A DNA stretch of 64,000 nt, from positions 496,001-560,000 of the forward strand of contig JARFIW010001188.1 in NCBI GenBank assembly GCA_036346225.1, in the 5' to 3' direction. This stretch comes from Platerodrilus igneus (lineage: Eukaryota > Arthropoda > Insecta > Coleoptera > Lycidae). The position numbers were made by a program, and so were the translations under genes. The notes under the pieces are model-generated. The model worked only from the letters and a program-made list of their open reading frames with translations. It had not been told where the DNA came from and made no database searches. Of this stretch, positions 23,390 to 34,231 are shown one piece after another; within the stretch, counting starts at the first letter, position 1, and each line of letters starts with the position of its first letter.

Positions 23390-26300
23390 TTTGCGTTGTT
23401 TCCGGAATTATTTTCAACAAAAGCCGTGGAAACCGATAAAAGCGTTATTGAGGATTGGGTAGCCAAAAATATATTCCTTTTCGTTTTTTAATGATGATGC
23501 TTCAGGGATTTAGACTGCCAGGACGAAATAAGTCAAAACGAATATTTTTAGAACGATACGACAAACTGAAAGGTGTTGATATGGAAATTCTGAAAAAAAA
23601 CATTTGAAAAATATCTTGTACATTAGACGAATGGACTGCCATTTACAGGAAGTTCTATTACGGCATCACAATACATTTTATTGACAATTAGTAGTGATGA
23701 ATTGCGTCTTTCGGTGAAACACAGAGAAAAGACCTAACAAACGATTTTTTTTAAACCATAAAAGCTACGGCAATGAGCACAAGATACTAGGCATAACTGT
23801 TGACAATGCTTCGATCAACATTTCATTCGTGCATGGCGCATGTTTTCAATCTGGCCCTGCAAAATTTATTTCGTACATAGAACTTAAGTCCTGAACTAAC
23901 CCATAAAGAAGAAATTGAAAATGAAGATATGTAACATTATTTTGTAATGTTAAGGAATAAACCGATCAATTAATTAAAATTCAGTAACTTGCATAAAGTA
24001 TAGACAAAAATTCCACAATAAATTACTTCATATTTTAGTTAGGCTCCCTTATAATAAAAGACCAGCTTTACAGATAGCTTCAGGCTACTAAACTATTAGA
24101 AATTCCAGCGGCAGGTTATCATTTTAAGCTCTACCCTTGTAAATCAAGTACAATAAACCTCTTAAAGTTTAGGTCGGTTACAAATTGACGAATCTGATAA
24201 AATTAAAATGGAATAGTACCTTTTAGCGTAAATAAAGGAAAGCAAATTTTCTGTTTGAAAAGCTTAATCTTAATACTTTCGTTGATTGACAGCGGGTTAT
24301 AGAAAACGAAACACTATAAATAGCAAAAACTATTTCCAATTTGATTTGTTCAAAGATTACAGGTAATTTTAAGTAGTCTGGAGACATCCATTGTATTTAA
24401 AATCCATTTCGGCTCGAGTAAGTTAGCCGGTCTTTGTTAATGGCAGACTACTGTCGCCATAGGTATGGTCCACATTTCAATAATTAAGAAATTCTTAGAA
24501 GGTACAATATATTTAAACCCTTGGGAAAATAATTGTTTCAGTGACTCTCATCTAAAAAGGGGTTGGATTTGGTTTCTAAAATCTTGTTTTGTGGGAGGTT
24601 CTGTTCAGTCATTGGATAACAGAAAATGACGTACATAATTATTAGGGTAGGAATTAATCTATATAATTTAAGGCTTTAGTCAAAGGAGAGAGTTTTTCCA
24701 ATGGGGCTGTCCGTGGTCAAGAAGTAGAAAGAAACGTAGTTCGCGGGTAGCGTTCTCCGGCATCACAGATAGAATATTTCACTTCGTATCACGATAGTAA
24801 AAATTGGAAAGGAGTGATCACTCTTCCAATTTGCGAGGGTTATGCCCATATGTTCGCGGATTTATAGTGATACAAGGTAACTATTAAAAAGCTTGTAGGC
24901 GTGAGACGCACAAGTTAAGTGATATTATCAATAAGATCCTGCCGGGTTCGTGTGCCATTCAAATATTTAAAAAAAATTACAAACAAGAGCAACAAGCGAG
25001 ATTCTCTACCCCAATTTAAGAGCTGTTCTACGTTGGAAGACAAACCCTCAAACAATGGACAATTTTTAGTAAGTAGTTTTTTTATAGTTAAGTAGCATGA
25101 CCAATTTTTAGTTAGTTTATTTGTTAGGACGTTTTGGCCATAAACTGTAGGATTAATCTAGTGTAAATTTTATAATATAAGTTTTCGTTCATATACAAGT
25201 GTTTGGGAACTACTTATGTACTCAAAATTTTCATAAATTCCATAGTCACCTATTCACTTGAATTTCTAAATTAAAATCAATGAATGTAAGAGGTTCACGT
25301 TTATTGCTCTGTGAATTAAATAGTTTTGTTTGCCGTTGATTAAGTCAATAGTTTTTTTATCATGGAAGTTGCATAAGTAGGAAAAAAGTGAGGAATTGAT
25401 TAAAAGGAACAATCGTCCTCCTTTGGATAACAAGTCTCTCAAGGTTCTGTACGAACATTTGGACATTCTCGACTTGTCTGGCGCCCTTGGCAATTGTCAT
25501 TAAGTCACAATATTTTATGAAAGGTAAGTGCCAAATCTTTTTGTAGTATATTATAAATTAATTTAACCCTTTTTGCAAAATTTTAACCCTCTATATGATC
25601 CACGACCTTCCGCTAGCTAGTGCCGGTGACCCCCCCCTTTAATTTTTGTTTTACAGGCCGCCCCCATTTTATAATTTTACTGGAAAATACATACGTAGTA
25701 GCTTTTCTGCCTGTAACAGATAATGTAGCAGTAACACTGATGAAGAAGACATTAACAATGAAGCCAAACTTAATTACATCGAAAGAATTCGAATAGTTTT
25801 AAGAACTTAATAAGATCTGAACTATATAGCCTGCGATTTAAAAGCGCTTGTGAGACTCGGTGCGACTTCTGAGCTTTCACTGATTCTAGATACATCTAAA
25901 TGGTGGAATTCCACTTATAATATGTCACATATAGCATTCAAGTTAAAAGGACGACTAATGTGCTTGTGCGAAAGGATTCTGCTTTAAGCAAACTTAAAAC
26001 TTAATGAGAGCGAGAGGTTAAACTTAGGGAGCATCTGTAATTTTTCAAAAATGCTTAAAAGAGTAACTTATAAGTTAAGAGAAGATATACGTTATCTTAC
26101 CACCCGTGATAGTTTATGTTAGCATTTTATTGGATAAAATAGGAGAAGAGATAAGACAATTAAATGAAAAGGCAAATCGATCTGTAGTTGTTGAGCAGTT
26201 AACATACCCTAGTTCAAAAAATAAAATATTACAACACTATCATTTTATCAATTAGATATACTTTGCTGTACTAGTACTCGATGCCATCAAGATAAAGCTC

Positions 26301-26560
26301 TTTGACCACACTAGATGGCGAAAGAACTTAAAAAGGGAAATCGCTAAACTTTTTCAAAAACCTCTATGAAAAATAAACAGAGAAAGAACCAAACCTGCAC
26401 TCTCCTTTATCCGTATCTCCCGAAGATTCAGAAGACGATTTAATTATGACTTAACTATACAAATCCAAAAGAAAAAATGAAGCCAAATCCGACGAATTAG
26501 CAAACTATTTACATTAACGCGAGATAGATTTTGAGTCCTTAGAAGCTTCTTTTTAAAAAT
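23390..26560 (+). pseudogene. hAT-family transposase, heavily decayed
   Basis: hAT transposases cut and paste DNA through an RNase H-like fold with a large insertion and a C-terminal dimerisation region. In shifting frames the plus strand shows LDEWTA and YYGITIHFID (23620-23680), GITVDNAS (about 23790; the second catalytic region), and FVHGACFQ (about 23827). A second block holds LKALVRLGATSELSLILDTS followed by WNSTYNM (25840-25925), and further C-terminal remnants reach about 26540. Together they match a RICESLEEPER/ZBED-like hAT protein in the right order. Stops and frameshifts are frequent. Roughly 24350-25700 between the blocks shows no recognisable domain and may be an insert or a lost segment. 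Confidence 0.7.
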
Positions 26561-27207
26561 CGTATTTCCAAAAACACAACTACCAAATTTATTTTTAATT
26601 CGCTAATTACGAAAATGACTTGTTTCTTGTACACTGGACTCGAATGCTTATATTATTTAAACGCAAAGTAAATGCAATTGAAAATATTACAAGTTAAGAT
26701 TTAAATTAATCAATAATTAATAATTAAGAATGGGCAGCTTGAACGCCTAATAATGTTAAAGTTGTGAAGTTCGAAAACTAACTAGCAAACAAAGCTTCTT
26801 ACATTTAACATGAAACCTCTTGTCTCACATCGTTTTGTGAGAAACTGCAGATATTGCGTTTCCGTTGTTTCTTGATAAATCATACAATGTCTGTATTTCT
26901 AAGTAATTATAAATAAGTCTGCTTGATCGCAGTTCATTGTTTCTTAACCTGTGCTATCAACTTACGTCTGGGTTACAAAGCAGTCGTTTTTTATTTTATT
27001 TCTAATATGAATTCTGTTGACGCTTATTATATTACATTCACTTATACAATGTATTATGCTATATCTAAGACATAATTATTACATTTAATTTTAAATACAT
27101 ATTACTATAGGAGATATGTAACTTCTCCCGACTTAGATGAAAATTAAGGGTTGATACTTAATTTTTAAAAACTCATTGTCCCTAAGGGAGCATTAGTGAA
27201 ATTTCAT

Positions 27208-27208
<1 letters not shown>
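26561..27208. other. no gene recognised
   Basis: AT-rich sequence with no domain or repeat that I can support. It may hold the remaining end of the hAT element or the 3' region of the envelope-bearing retroelement. Confidence 0.5.
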
Positions 27209-27241
<33 letters not shown>

Positions 27242-28890
27242 GTACATTTTGTGTAATAAGTATACAGCTAATAACAACAATAAAATAATCAACAAAATTG
27301 TCCAGACAATAATATTATTATAGTGGAACTTCGGCACGTTTAGGTGGTTCAAACGCACTTTGTAATTGTCCATTAATTTCACCGCGTGGTTAAAATAGTA
27401 GATATCCAGATGTTCCAGTGGCATCGACTTATGGATAGCTTCGTTGTCTTAGATTTGAGGAATCTTGATTTGCAGTTCGGGAAGGTTTTTTCGTCACTGC
27501 TGGATTTTGATATACTTCAATAATTTAATTTTTTCATTTTAAGTAACGATCTTCCTCGATGGTGATCACTTTGTTTCCAATTAGAGCTAAACTGTTTTTA
27601 TCTTTGTGGTAGTTGGCAGTTGCTATCACTTCTTGAGAATTACAACAATCCACTTGTTGTTCGTAACTTTTTGAATTTTCATTATACTAATTTGTACTGA
27701 TTTTGGCACACAATTCTCATAACGATTAGAGAATCGTAATAATTGCACTTCGCAAGGGCTATTTATTTGAATAACTGTTGTCTTTATTGATTGACATAAA
27801 TATTAGCCGGCTGCCACTTCTTTGAATTTTTATTTGTGAATCCGTACCCAAGTTGATTTAGGGAAAGGAACTTCGTCTTAGGGATAATAACTTGATTACT
27901 ATTAACTTTCACGGGAAAAGCAAATAAATGATAATAATTATAAGGGTTAATTTCTACAATTGAAACTCTATTAAAAATACAAGTTCATGATTCTTTACGT
28001 AACCTTTAGTGTGGCAGTGTGGCTATTTTTCTCAAATACCAGTATGCTATATTCTGTTCCTTGAAAAGGTAATTTACTTTGGTTTATAAATAATTTGAAT
28101 CCTAATAGTTTGTTCAATAAATCAAGCGGTTTGATAATACTAGCATGTAAGGTATTTAATTTAGCAAATGTTACAGTTTTTTCTAGTGTAGCTAACATCT
28201 GTTAAATTACAGTGAGGACGGCTACCATTTGGTTAAATATTGCATTAAAACTTATTACATTTCGCATCCCTAATATTGTGGTTTGTATGCTAGTTTCAAG
28301 AGTTAAGATTTTATTTGCTATACTGTCCTGGTTCTTTACTAATTTTCGGAGAGCATCATTAAAATTTATTATAGTTGATTGAGTTACGAAAATTTGGTTT
28401 CTAACAACAGTTTTGATGTCATTGCGGTTGTCAATGAATTCTTGTATTGCATTGTCGTATCGTTCAGCATCTTGGTTATCTAAATTACCGGTGATAGCTT
28501 TTATAATATTACCTAACTATTAATAAGTCCTTTTTTTTGTCGTGGTTTGGTCTATCGGCATTGATCGATTGAATTTGCCGTACGTGTTCTTTGGAATATT
28601 TTTCATTATACTTTTGTAGTTGAGCATTTCCATTGCATAATCGTTTCCAAATTTGGCTGTGTTCATTGGTTCTTTCAGTCTGTCAATTGTCTCTAATTAT
28701 ACAAAATTCTCGTTTTAATTCAGTTAAATCAAATTTCTGTGCGAAAGTTCAATAGTCTACTGTGTTCTGCATACTTCCAAACTTTACTGGTAGTATACTG
28801 GATTTATTTTTTATGTCTTCTACTACTATTTCGTTGTCGTCGACTGTACCTGGGTGGAAGTTGACGATAAGGGCGATGGTGGTCTATCTG
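27209..28890 (-). pseudogene. insect Gypsy-type envelope-like protein, decayed
   Basis: On the minus strand, from about 28890 down to 27209, several frames add up to an envelope-like ORF of the kind carried by insect Gypsy-type (errantivirus) elements, related to the baculovirus F fusion family. Evidence: the segment 28198-27995 matches the conserved ectodomain region of that family. Further frames between 27990 and 27430 continue in register with shifts. The last frame (27424-27209) has a strong hydrophobic membrane segment near 27320-27250, followed by a short basic stretch. Several stops and frameshifts separate the pieces. The C-terminal coding end runs into a TA array (27210-27240). No gag, RT or LTR of this element was found beside it, so it is an isolated relic. 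Confidence 0.7.
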
Positions 28891-28949
28891 AAATTACAGG
28901 GTATCTTAAATTTCAAATAATGCAGAACATTATTTAAAAAAAACTACTA

Positions 28950-29457
28950 CCGAAGTTGTTAGGCTCAGAACCAGTTGGTGTACGAGAACCAAATTTACAA
29001 GAACTTTTAAACCAAGATATGAATATAACTTCTGAAGAATCGAGTAACATTAACGCGCTAATTAAATTATCAAATGTAACGCATCAACGCGATTTAGAGA
29101 AAATGAACCAGCTAAAGTTTCAGATTTAATAACTGGTGCTTATTTGATTTACACTAAAGAATCAGTAGAAAGTTTGACTACAATGTGCCCGTATATTTAC
29201 AGACTGCATTGAAAACGTTAATGAGCGTATCCAAAGAGAAAAGATTCCTGTCATCGATCTGTTTATAATGGATGTTGTTCTTATGCGGCTACTTTCGACC
29301 GTGGATATAACAGAGGCTGCAAATCTTACCATCCAGATATAATAGCTCAAAAAACCTCTACGTGAATTTTTCGTAATATATCCGCATTACATAGAACATA
29401 CTCTAAGTAAAATAGTAAAATATATGGAAGAATTTAATAGGTTTCCTTCTGATTAGC
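28950..29457 (+). pseudogene. unidentified helical ORF relic p1
   Basis: I do not recognise it. Three overlapping frames (28959-29129; about 29100-29209; about 29204-29457) give one continuous, plausible, mostly helical protein of about 165 residues, broken by two frameshifts and a double stop at 29340. It ends with a TAG at 29455, and an aataaa follows at 29472, which would be a close poly(A) signal. It is on the strand opposite the envelope relic and on the same strand as the ORFs at 31.6-32.4 kb. It could be part of a DNA transposon or an endogenous viral element; no motif decides. Confidence 0.4.
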
Positions 29458-29479
29458 GTAATTAAAACTTAAATAAAAT

Positions 29480-29990
29480 ATTTTGTTAACCAAAATTTAT
29501 TTCAATTCTATAGTGTTGTTTATATTTTCCATAGTTAAATGTTCCAAAGTTTGCTCATTTATGAATCAGTTCTCGAAGGGGAAACATGTAAGTTTTGGAT
29601 ATCCAGGGCTTTCAGTACACGTCAGGCGAATTTTTTGTGAAAGAAATGTTGGAACAGACAAGTTATGACACGAAATTCTGAATAGGCCGTTAAGAAGTGA
29701 AAACTTGGACGAGGATTTCCAAAGACAACACTTTTTGTAAAAATGACCTACACGGATTAGACTGGAACATCTTTGCAACCATTGGATTATCAGCTCAACA
29801 TTTAAGTTTACTTTTGCAAGAAAACAGTACCTGTAATTGGAACCGTTTATGTAAAAGGGTTGTTAAGGAAAAACATCAGCCGTTACCACCCAGCTAACGA
29901 CATTGTGAATCTTGAACAGCTTGATGTTCCAAATTTAAAGCAGTTTTGAAAAGATAACCAATCTAACCATTGTTTATTGCATTCAAAAAT
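29480..29990 (+). pseudogene. unidentified ORF relic p2
   Basis: Several frames (29540-29668, 29697-29897 and the overlapping third frame) have protein-like composition. The phrase GLDWNIFATIGLSAQHLSLL lies at about 29755-29812. No single frame is long, and no family is recognised. It directly follows p1 on the same strand and may belong to the same decayed element. Confidence 0.3.
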
Positions 29991-31490
29991 TTTGAACTGC
30001 GCCAAGCAGAACGTATTTTTTAAATAAATAAATAAATTTTTATATTAATTCCATTCTTTTAATTAAAATGGTTTTATTAAACTATGTACTAAGAGCGGAT
30101 ATGTACATAAAAATTAGAAAAGAGTTTTGCAGGTAAATTAAGCAAATAACAATACAACAGTTTAAACATGCAAGTTTTAAAAAAATATTGTACTTACCAA
30201 GATTTCGATGTTGAAAACCCCGCGAACACTACACTTTGGACAACTCCGCGATTTACATAAATAAATTCAAAATGAGCTTTCAGTATCACATTCCCCGTAT
30301 TTATGTATATAGAGAAGTCGGTGAATGGGTATTCACATATTTAAAATCATATTATTAAACCGAATATCCATAGATTGCTAGCATTGTAGGAAGGCACAGT
30401 CATTTACTAACGAATGCAAGGCTAACGATTATATGCATGGATATGCATACATGTACTTTCTCAGTGATCCACTCAATTGCTTGGTAAATAGTCAAGTCTT
30501 AGATTCCACACAATACGAGGTATTTAAAAATGTAAATTTACACTCGTACATTAATATTTATTACTGCAAATTGAATGACATTGAAAATAGATTTAAAAAA
30601 TCTTTAGGTAGCTCCCAGTTTCAAAAGACAGAGTTTTAAGATGTATACAAATTTAAATTGTACGCGAGGGTTCCTATTAAGATAGTCTATATAAATCTAT
30701 GTATGCGGAACTGAAGCCTTTAGCACCTTTTGGTAAAAATTCTAAAAACGGCGCTGGTGGCTAGAAGTCCTGTCGGATTTAAAAAATTCCTTCAGATTCG
30801 GGTAGCTGAGCAAACTTTAATATACTTTGATAGGTTACATGATATATTTATCTCAAGAGACAGTGCAATGCTGTTTAGAAGAAGACTAAAGATGAATACT
30901 GTGTGGTTTGTAAAGGGTTATTTTTTAATTCAGTAAGGGATGCTCCAATTTGAAAAACTCTAAAAGAATTAAGTAGCTGAGGAAAAGGCAATATCAATGT
31001 ATACCTTACACGGTGAGTTTATATTAAAAACACCGCTGAGTCCCTTTGAAAAATTCTAAAAATGGCGCTGGTGGCTAGAGGTCCGGTCCGATTTAAAATA
31101 TTCTTTCAGATTTGAGTAGCTGGGAAAATTTTAATATAATTTGATGGGTTATTTTACCGAAAAATGTACATAAGGTGGATAGAAAATGCAAACAGAATAC
31201 GTGTAGGGAAAACGGATTAGGTATTTAGAAATTCATAAATAAGAATGCTACAAAATTCGGTGTTCCTCAAGTTCCTCCTACATAATTCAGACAACATTTG
31301 TAAAATGTTTGTCTGGGCTCTTACCCTAAAGTTTTTTCATATTTAAAAGTAAGACGTAAATCAATCTATAAAAACTATATTTAAATACAAACAGGTAAAA
31401 CCCACGATAACACAATTATAAGCGTCACTTTTCCTGTCAAGACGCATGTAACACCAAATAACATAGTAAGGAACTGCGTGCGCTTGGTCG
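29991..31490. other. no gene recognised; holds a duplicated ~130-bp segment
   Basis: AT-rich, with no domain. The segment 30715-30850 recurs at about 31030-31165, 314 bp downstream. The shared core is ggcgctggtggctaga, followed by gtcc.gtc(g/c)gattta and a cagatt.g(g/a)gtagctg block. Short frames over this region are probably chance. Confidence 0.6.
30715..31165. repeat. direct repeat, two ~130-bp copies 314 bp apart
   Basis: Copies at about 30715-30850 and 31030-31165 share aattctaaaaa.ggcgctgg and the following 90 bp with about 15% differences. A third, fainter piece (aaaactctaaaagaattaag and gtagctgagg) lies near 30955-30985. Confidence 0.75.
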
Positions 31491-31494
31491 CTAG

Positions 31495-31533
31495 CATAAA
31501 AGGCAAGGGAACCATGTTCCAGAGCATTAGTTG
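31495..31533 (+). promoter_or_regulatory. TATA box plus initiator upstream of ORF a
   Basis: cataaaaggc at 31495-31504 is a good TATA-type box. gcattagttg lies about 32 bases downstream (start near 31528) and matches the arthropod initiator pattern (TCAGT-like) at the expected spacing. ORF a begins 45 bases later at 31573. Seen: the motifs and spacing. Inferred: promoter function. Confidence 0.5.
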
Positions 31534-31572
31534 TCAAGGTATCGTCGAATTGATCAAAACCACAAGTTAAAG

Positions 31573-32046
31573 ATGGATTTTTTTGGTGTTGACGTTAAAA
31601 GTGACTTAAGAGCGCCATTAGATCCCAATATACTAGTAGGTAAGACCATCTATGCGTTAGGTGATTTTACATCAAATTTTCACCACCATAACGTGGAAGT
31701 TGGTTTTGATTTATACGGTGGTCTGCGGCCAGTCATACAAATTATTTGCAATAGAAGATTGTGCCGCAATTATGCTATAAAAATGGACTACTTTAAATGG
31801 AGAGAATTTTGCAATTTTTAATTGGAATTTAGAATCACTCGATTTACCCAAGAAGCAGCAAACGTAAGATTGAATGGTTTATCTGGTGAGGGTGTTTTAG
31901 AATTACAACTGGATCGTGAATTGAAATTGAAACTGATTACTGAAACCTCTAATATAAGTGTATGGGTAGCGAATAAATTTCAAGAAGAAAATTCATATAA
32001 TATAGAAAACACGAAAAACCGAAAAGTTATTGTGCTACCCAAGTAG
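31573..32046 (+). pseudogene. unidentified ORF a (157 codons, one in-frame stop)
   Basis: I do not recognise the family. From the ATG at 31573, 82 codons run to a TAA at 31819-31821, and the same frame continues to 32046. The composition is that of a real protein on both sides of the stop, so this looks like one gene with a single nonsense change. The N-terminal part begins MDFFGVDVKSDLRAPLDPN; the second half includes a LSGEGVLELQLDRELKLKL strand-rich segment. No signal peptide, membrane segment or zinc motif. A TATA/initiator pair lies just upstream and ORF b starts 34 bases downstream. Small size, compact spacing and same-strand order suggest a viral or transposon transcription unit; this is inference. 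Confidence 0.5.
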
Positions 32047-32079
32047 CTATTAAATTTGTTAGAATTAATATGTCATAAA

Positions 32080-32387
32080 ATGGAGGAGTTGAGGTGTAGA
32101 AACTTTCCAGAATTTTACGAAAAATTGATAGCTATTATAAAAAAGTAAGTGGAAATACGACAGATGAAGACAGGGTTCAAACGTTATTAGAGTGAGAGAG
32201 CCGTGTGTGTAGTTCTTTGTTTAATGATTGCAGCAGTGTAAATTACTTGACGGTGTTGGAAATTATTAAATGTCACCCCGTTCAATACTTAGAAGATACG
32301 ACGTCGCGGCGATCGTTAACGCAAATGTTTGGAGATTTGACTATCCCAGATTCACCAGACTCCGGTTGCCACAGCGGTTATCAATAA
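32080..32387 (+). pseudogene. unidentified ORF b (about 102 codons, one frameshift and one stop)
   Basis: I do not recognise it. The ATG at 32080 opens MEELRCRNFPEFYEKLIAII. A one-base gain in an A run near 32143-32148 then shifts the frame, a TGA lies at 32193, and the remaining frame runs to the TAA at 32385-32387. The C-terminus is serine- and proline-rich and ends DSPDSGCHSGYQ, which contains a DSGxxS pattern like the phosphodegrons bound by beta-TrCP; that resemblance may be chance. The stop codon lies inside an AATAAA (32383-32388). ORFs a and b look like one compact two-gene unit. Confidence 0.45.
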
Positions 32388-32388
32388 A
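32383..32388 (+). promoter_or_regulatory. poly(A) signal overlapping the stop codon of ORF b
   Basis: aataaa at 32383-32388 contains the TAA stop of ORF b at 32385-32387. A T-rich stretch follows. Such overlap is typical of compact viral or transposon genomes. Confidence 0.5.
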
Positions 32389-32809
32389 TGTATATATTTT
32401 GATAAAATTATAATATTTCTTGATAAAGTTGTTTTAGTTATTTGTAACGTCAGCACCAGGAAAATTATAAAAAAATGTATTAAATGATGTTTTTTATTCT
32501 CAGGTTTAAGGTGGTATTCCTATAGATAGACAACGATACCCTTAATTAAATGAATGGGGGAATAGGTGAGGATAATTAAAAAAACAGCTAAACCTTAAGT
32601 TGTTTAGTTAATAAAAAAAATGGGGTAAATCTTTATAACATTTTGTGTTAAGTGCTTTTAAATTAATCTCCAAAAATAGAATTTGTAAGTCGTTTCTTAA
32701 TCATCAGAATTTTTTTCATATTTAAATACACTCTTAAGTTCATCTCTAAATTAAAATGAAGTCTGTTCATTAAATAATAATACGAGATGTGCAAGTCATG
32801 ATTTCGATT
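32389..32809. other. no gene recognised
   Basis: AT-rich sequence between the two-ORF unit and the tRNA-like sequence. Nothing found. Confidence 0.6.
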
Positions 32810-32889
32810 AAGTCGATGGTGTAGTGGTTAAGGTACCCGTTTTGCATGCGGACAGAACGGGTTCGAATTCCACTCAAGTCGATTTTTTT
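32810..32889 (+). tRNA. tRNA-like sequence, probably a pseudogene
   Basis: A-box-like tggtgtagtggttaaggt, an anticodon arm that can pair 4 of 5 bases with loop tttgcat (anticodon TGC if read as a tRNA), a good B box ggttcgaattcc, and a T7 run (32883-32889) as Pol III terminator. The T arm pairs only 3 of 5. The acceptor arms do not pair: both ends carry the same sequence aagtcgat (32810-32817 and 32876-32883) as a direct repeat. So it is unlikely to be a working tRNA. It may be a tRNA relic or the head of a short retroelement. Confidence 0.4.
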
Positions 32890-32983
32890 CTCCAAGAACT
32901 TGCGATAAAATATATATACATGATGGAGAATTAGTGTAGACATACAGAGTAAGTCAACAATTGTGATGTTAAAAATGGCGGAT

Positions 32984-33098
32984 TGACGTAAGAAAAATGA
33001 AGGATGACAGATGTGACGTAAGAAAAATAGCGAGTGACAAAATGTGTCAAAGTGACAGGTATGACGTCAAAGGGGGTAGGCGTGGCCGCGTGACGTCA
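32984..33098. promoter_or_regulatory. cluster of CRE/ATF-like TGACGT sites
   Basis: tgacgta at 32984 and 33014, and two palindromic tgacgtca at 33062-33069 and 33091-33098, occur within 115 bp. The first two sit in a repeated phrase tgacgtaagaaaaat. The local GC content rises sharply (33060-33150). No gene start follows other than the BEL/Pao relic. Function is not shown. Confidence 0.4.
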
Positions 33099-33179
33099 GG
33101 GAGGTGGTCGTTTCCGCGTGGCGCCGGGGGGACATCATGAGAGAGAGGGGGAAAGTGGAAAGCGGTTCCTCTTCCCTCA

Positions 33180-34175
33180 ACCCGTACAAATGATCTACAA
33201 ACGTCAACATTTTTGTTAATATTGCTTGTGGTGAGGGTAAAATTGCTCCTATCAATAAGGTTTCATTGCATCATTTAGAATTGTGTGCAATATTTTGGCT
33301 CACACATCTTGTTGGATTTGTAAAAGGAGCATTTCATAACTTAGAGTTTAACAACATTTTCGCACGGTCAAACTCTGTCATAACACTCACTTGGAAAAAT
33401 CGTCATCCAATAACTGAAAAACCTTCGTTCCCAATCGGATTGCAGCAATTTAATTTCGATTATCCCCTTCAAGTTGGAACCATGTGAGATCTAAACACAA
33501 TGCGGTAGATTGCGCCTTACCTGACCTAACTGCGTCGGAATTGATCGATCACGCGCTTTGGTGGGTGGGACCGTCATGATTAAAATTTCCTGTCGAAATT
33601 TGGCCACATCATCATCCTTCTCGTTGAGGATCGGAATCAGACGTGTCGTCTCGGTTCGAAACTAAAGCTTATCCTTGCCGTATTACCTCCTCCATCAGAA
33701 ATAATTGATGAATTAGTACGAAAATTTTCGGATTTACAGCAAATCCTAAGAATCATCGCGTTTTGTCATCAATATGAAATCGTTGTCGGAATTTCAACTG
33801 TGTGAAAAGACACATGCATTAGAATTACTGGTTAAGCATGTCCAGATTATCACATTTTTGGAATATTCAGGTAAATTTAAAAAAAGACAAGTAGTAAGTA
33901 AACAACGTTCCGTCTTGCTGCAGCAGCATTTTTGAATTTTGTAGGTTCGGCGAGTCATAAGACAATGTTTGAGCTCGTGTGTTCCCTGTCTTTAAACCAA
34001 ACCTATAGTCCCTTGCATGGGAGATTTACCTCCTTCCCGAATCACATCCGGAAAAGCGCTTTTACACAAGGGCGTCGATTTTGGCGGCCTTTTCGTTTGT
34101 TGTGGTGGGTAAAGTTCGAAAAGCAAAAACACTAAATGCTTATTTATGTCTTATTGTTTGTTTTAGCACAAAACG

Positions 34176-34179
<4 letters not shown>
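33180..34179 (+). pseudogene. BEL/Pao retrotransposon: RNase H and integrase N-terminal half
   Basis: BEL/Pao Pol carries RT, RNase H and an integrase that inserts the cDNA. Seen in shifting frames: the RNase H entry motif HHLELCA (33269-33289), a segment equivalent to 'SD(S)..VLTW' (33370-33400), the region matching 'A.DCA....ELIDH.LWW.GP' (33505-33575), a 'F...LELLVKHVQIITF' segment (about 33820-33860), and integrase core with MGDLPPSRITSGKALLHKGV then DFGG (34018-34095), whose Asp in 'GVDFGG' is the first catalytic residue. It ends with the 'CF.TK' strand at about 34150-34175, directly at a TA array. Stops and shifts are frequent. The remainder continues at 35956. Confidence 0.82.

Positions 34180-34225
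<46 letters not shown>
34180..34225. repeat. (TA)n array inside the BEL/Pao relic, left
   Basis: A pure TA run joined to the integrase coding sequence on its left and the distal end of TA-bounded copy 4 on its right. Confidence 0.95.

Positions 34226-34231
<6 letters not shown>

Noticed and set aside
24690..24960. A possible structured RNA in the GC-richer patch near 24.7-24.95 kb
   Set aside because: No convincing tRNA arms, box motifs or conserved pairing could be found by eye.
32080..32160. A real intron starting at the gtaagt near 32147 in ORF b
   Set aside because: The coding sense continues directly in the shifted frame across the site, so a one-base gain explains the break better.
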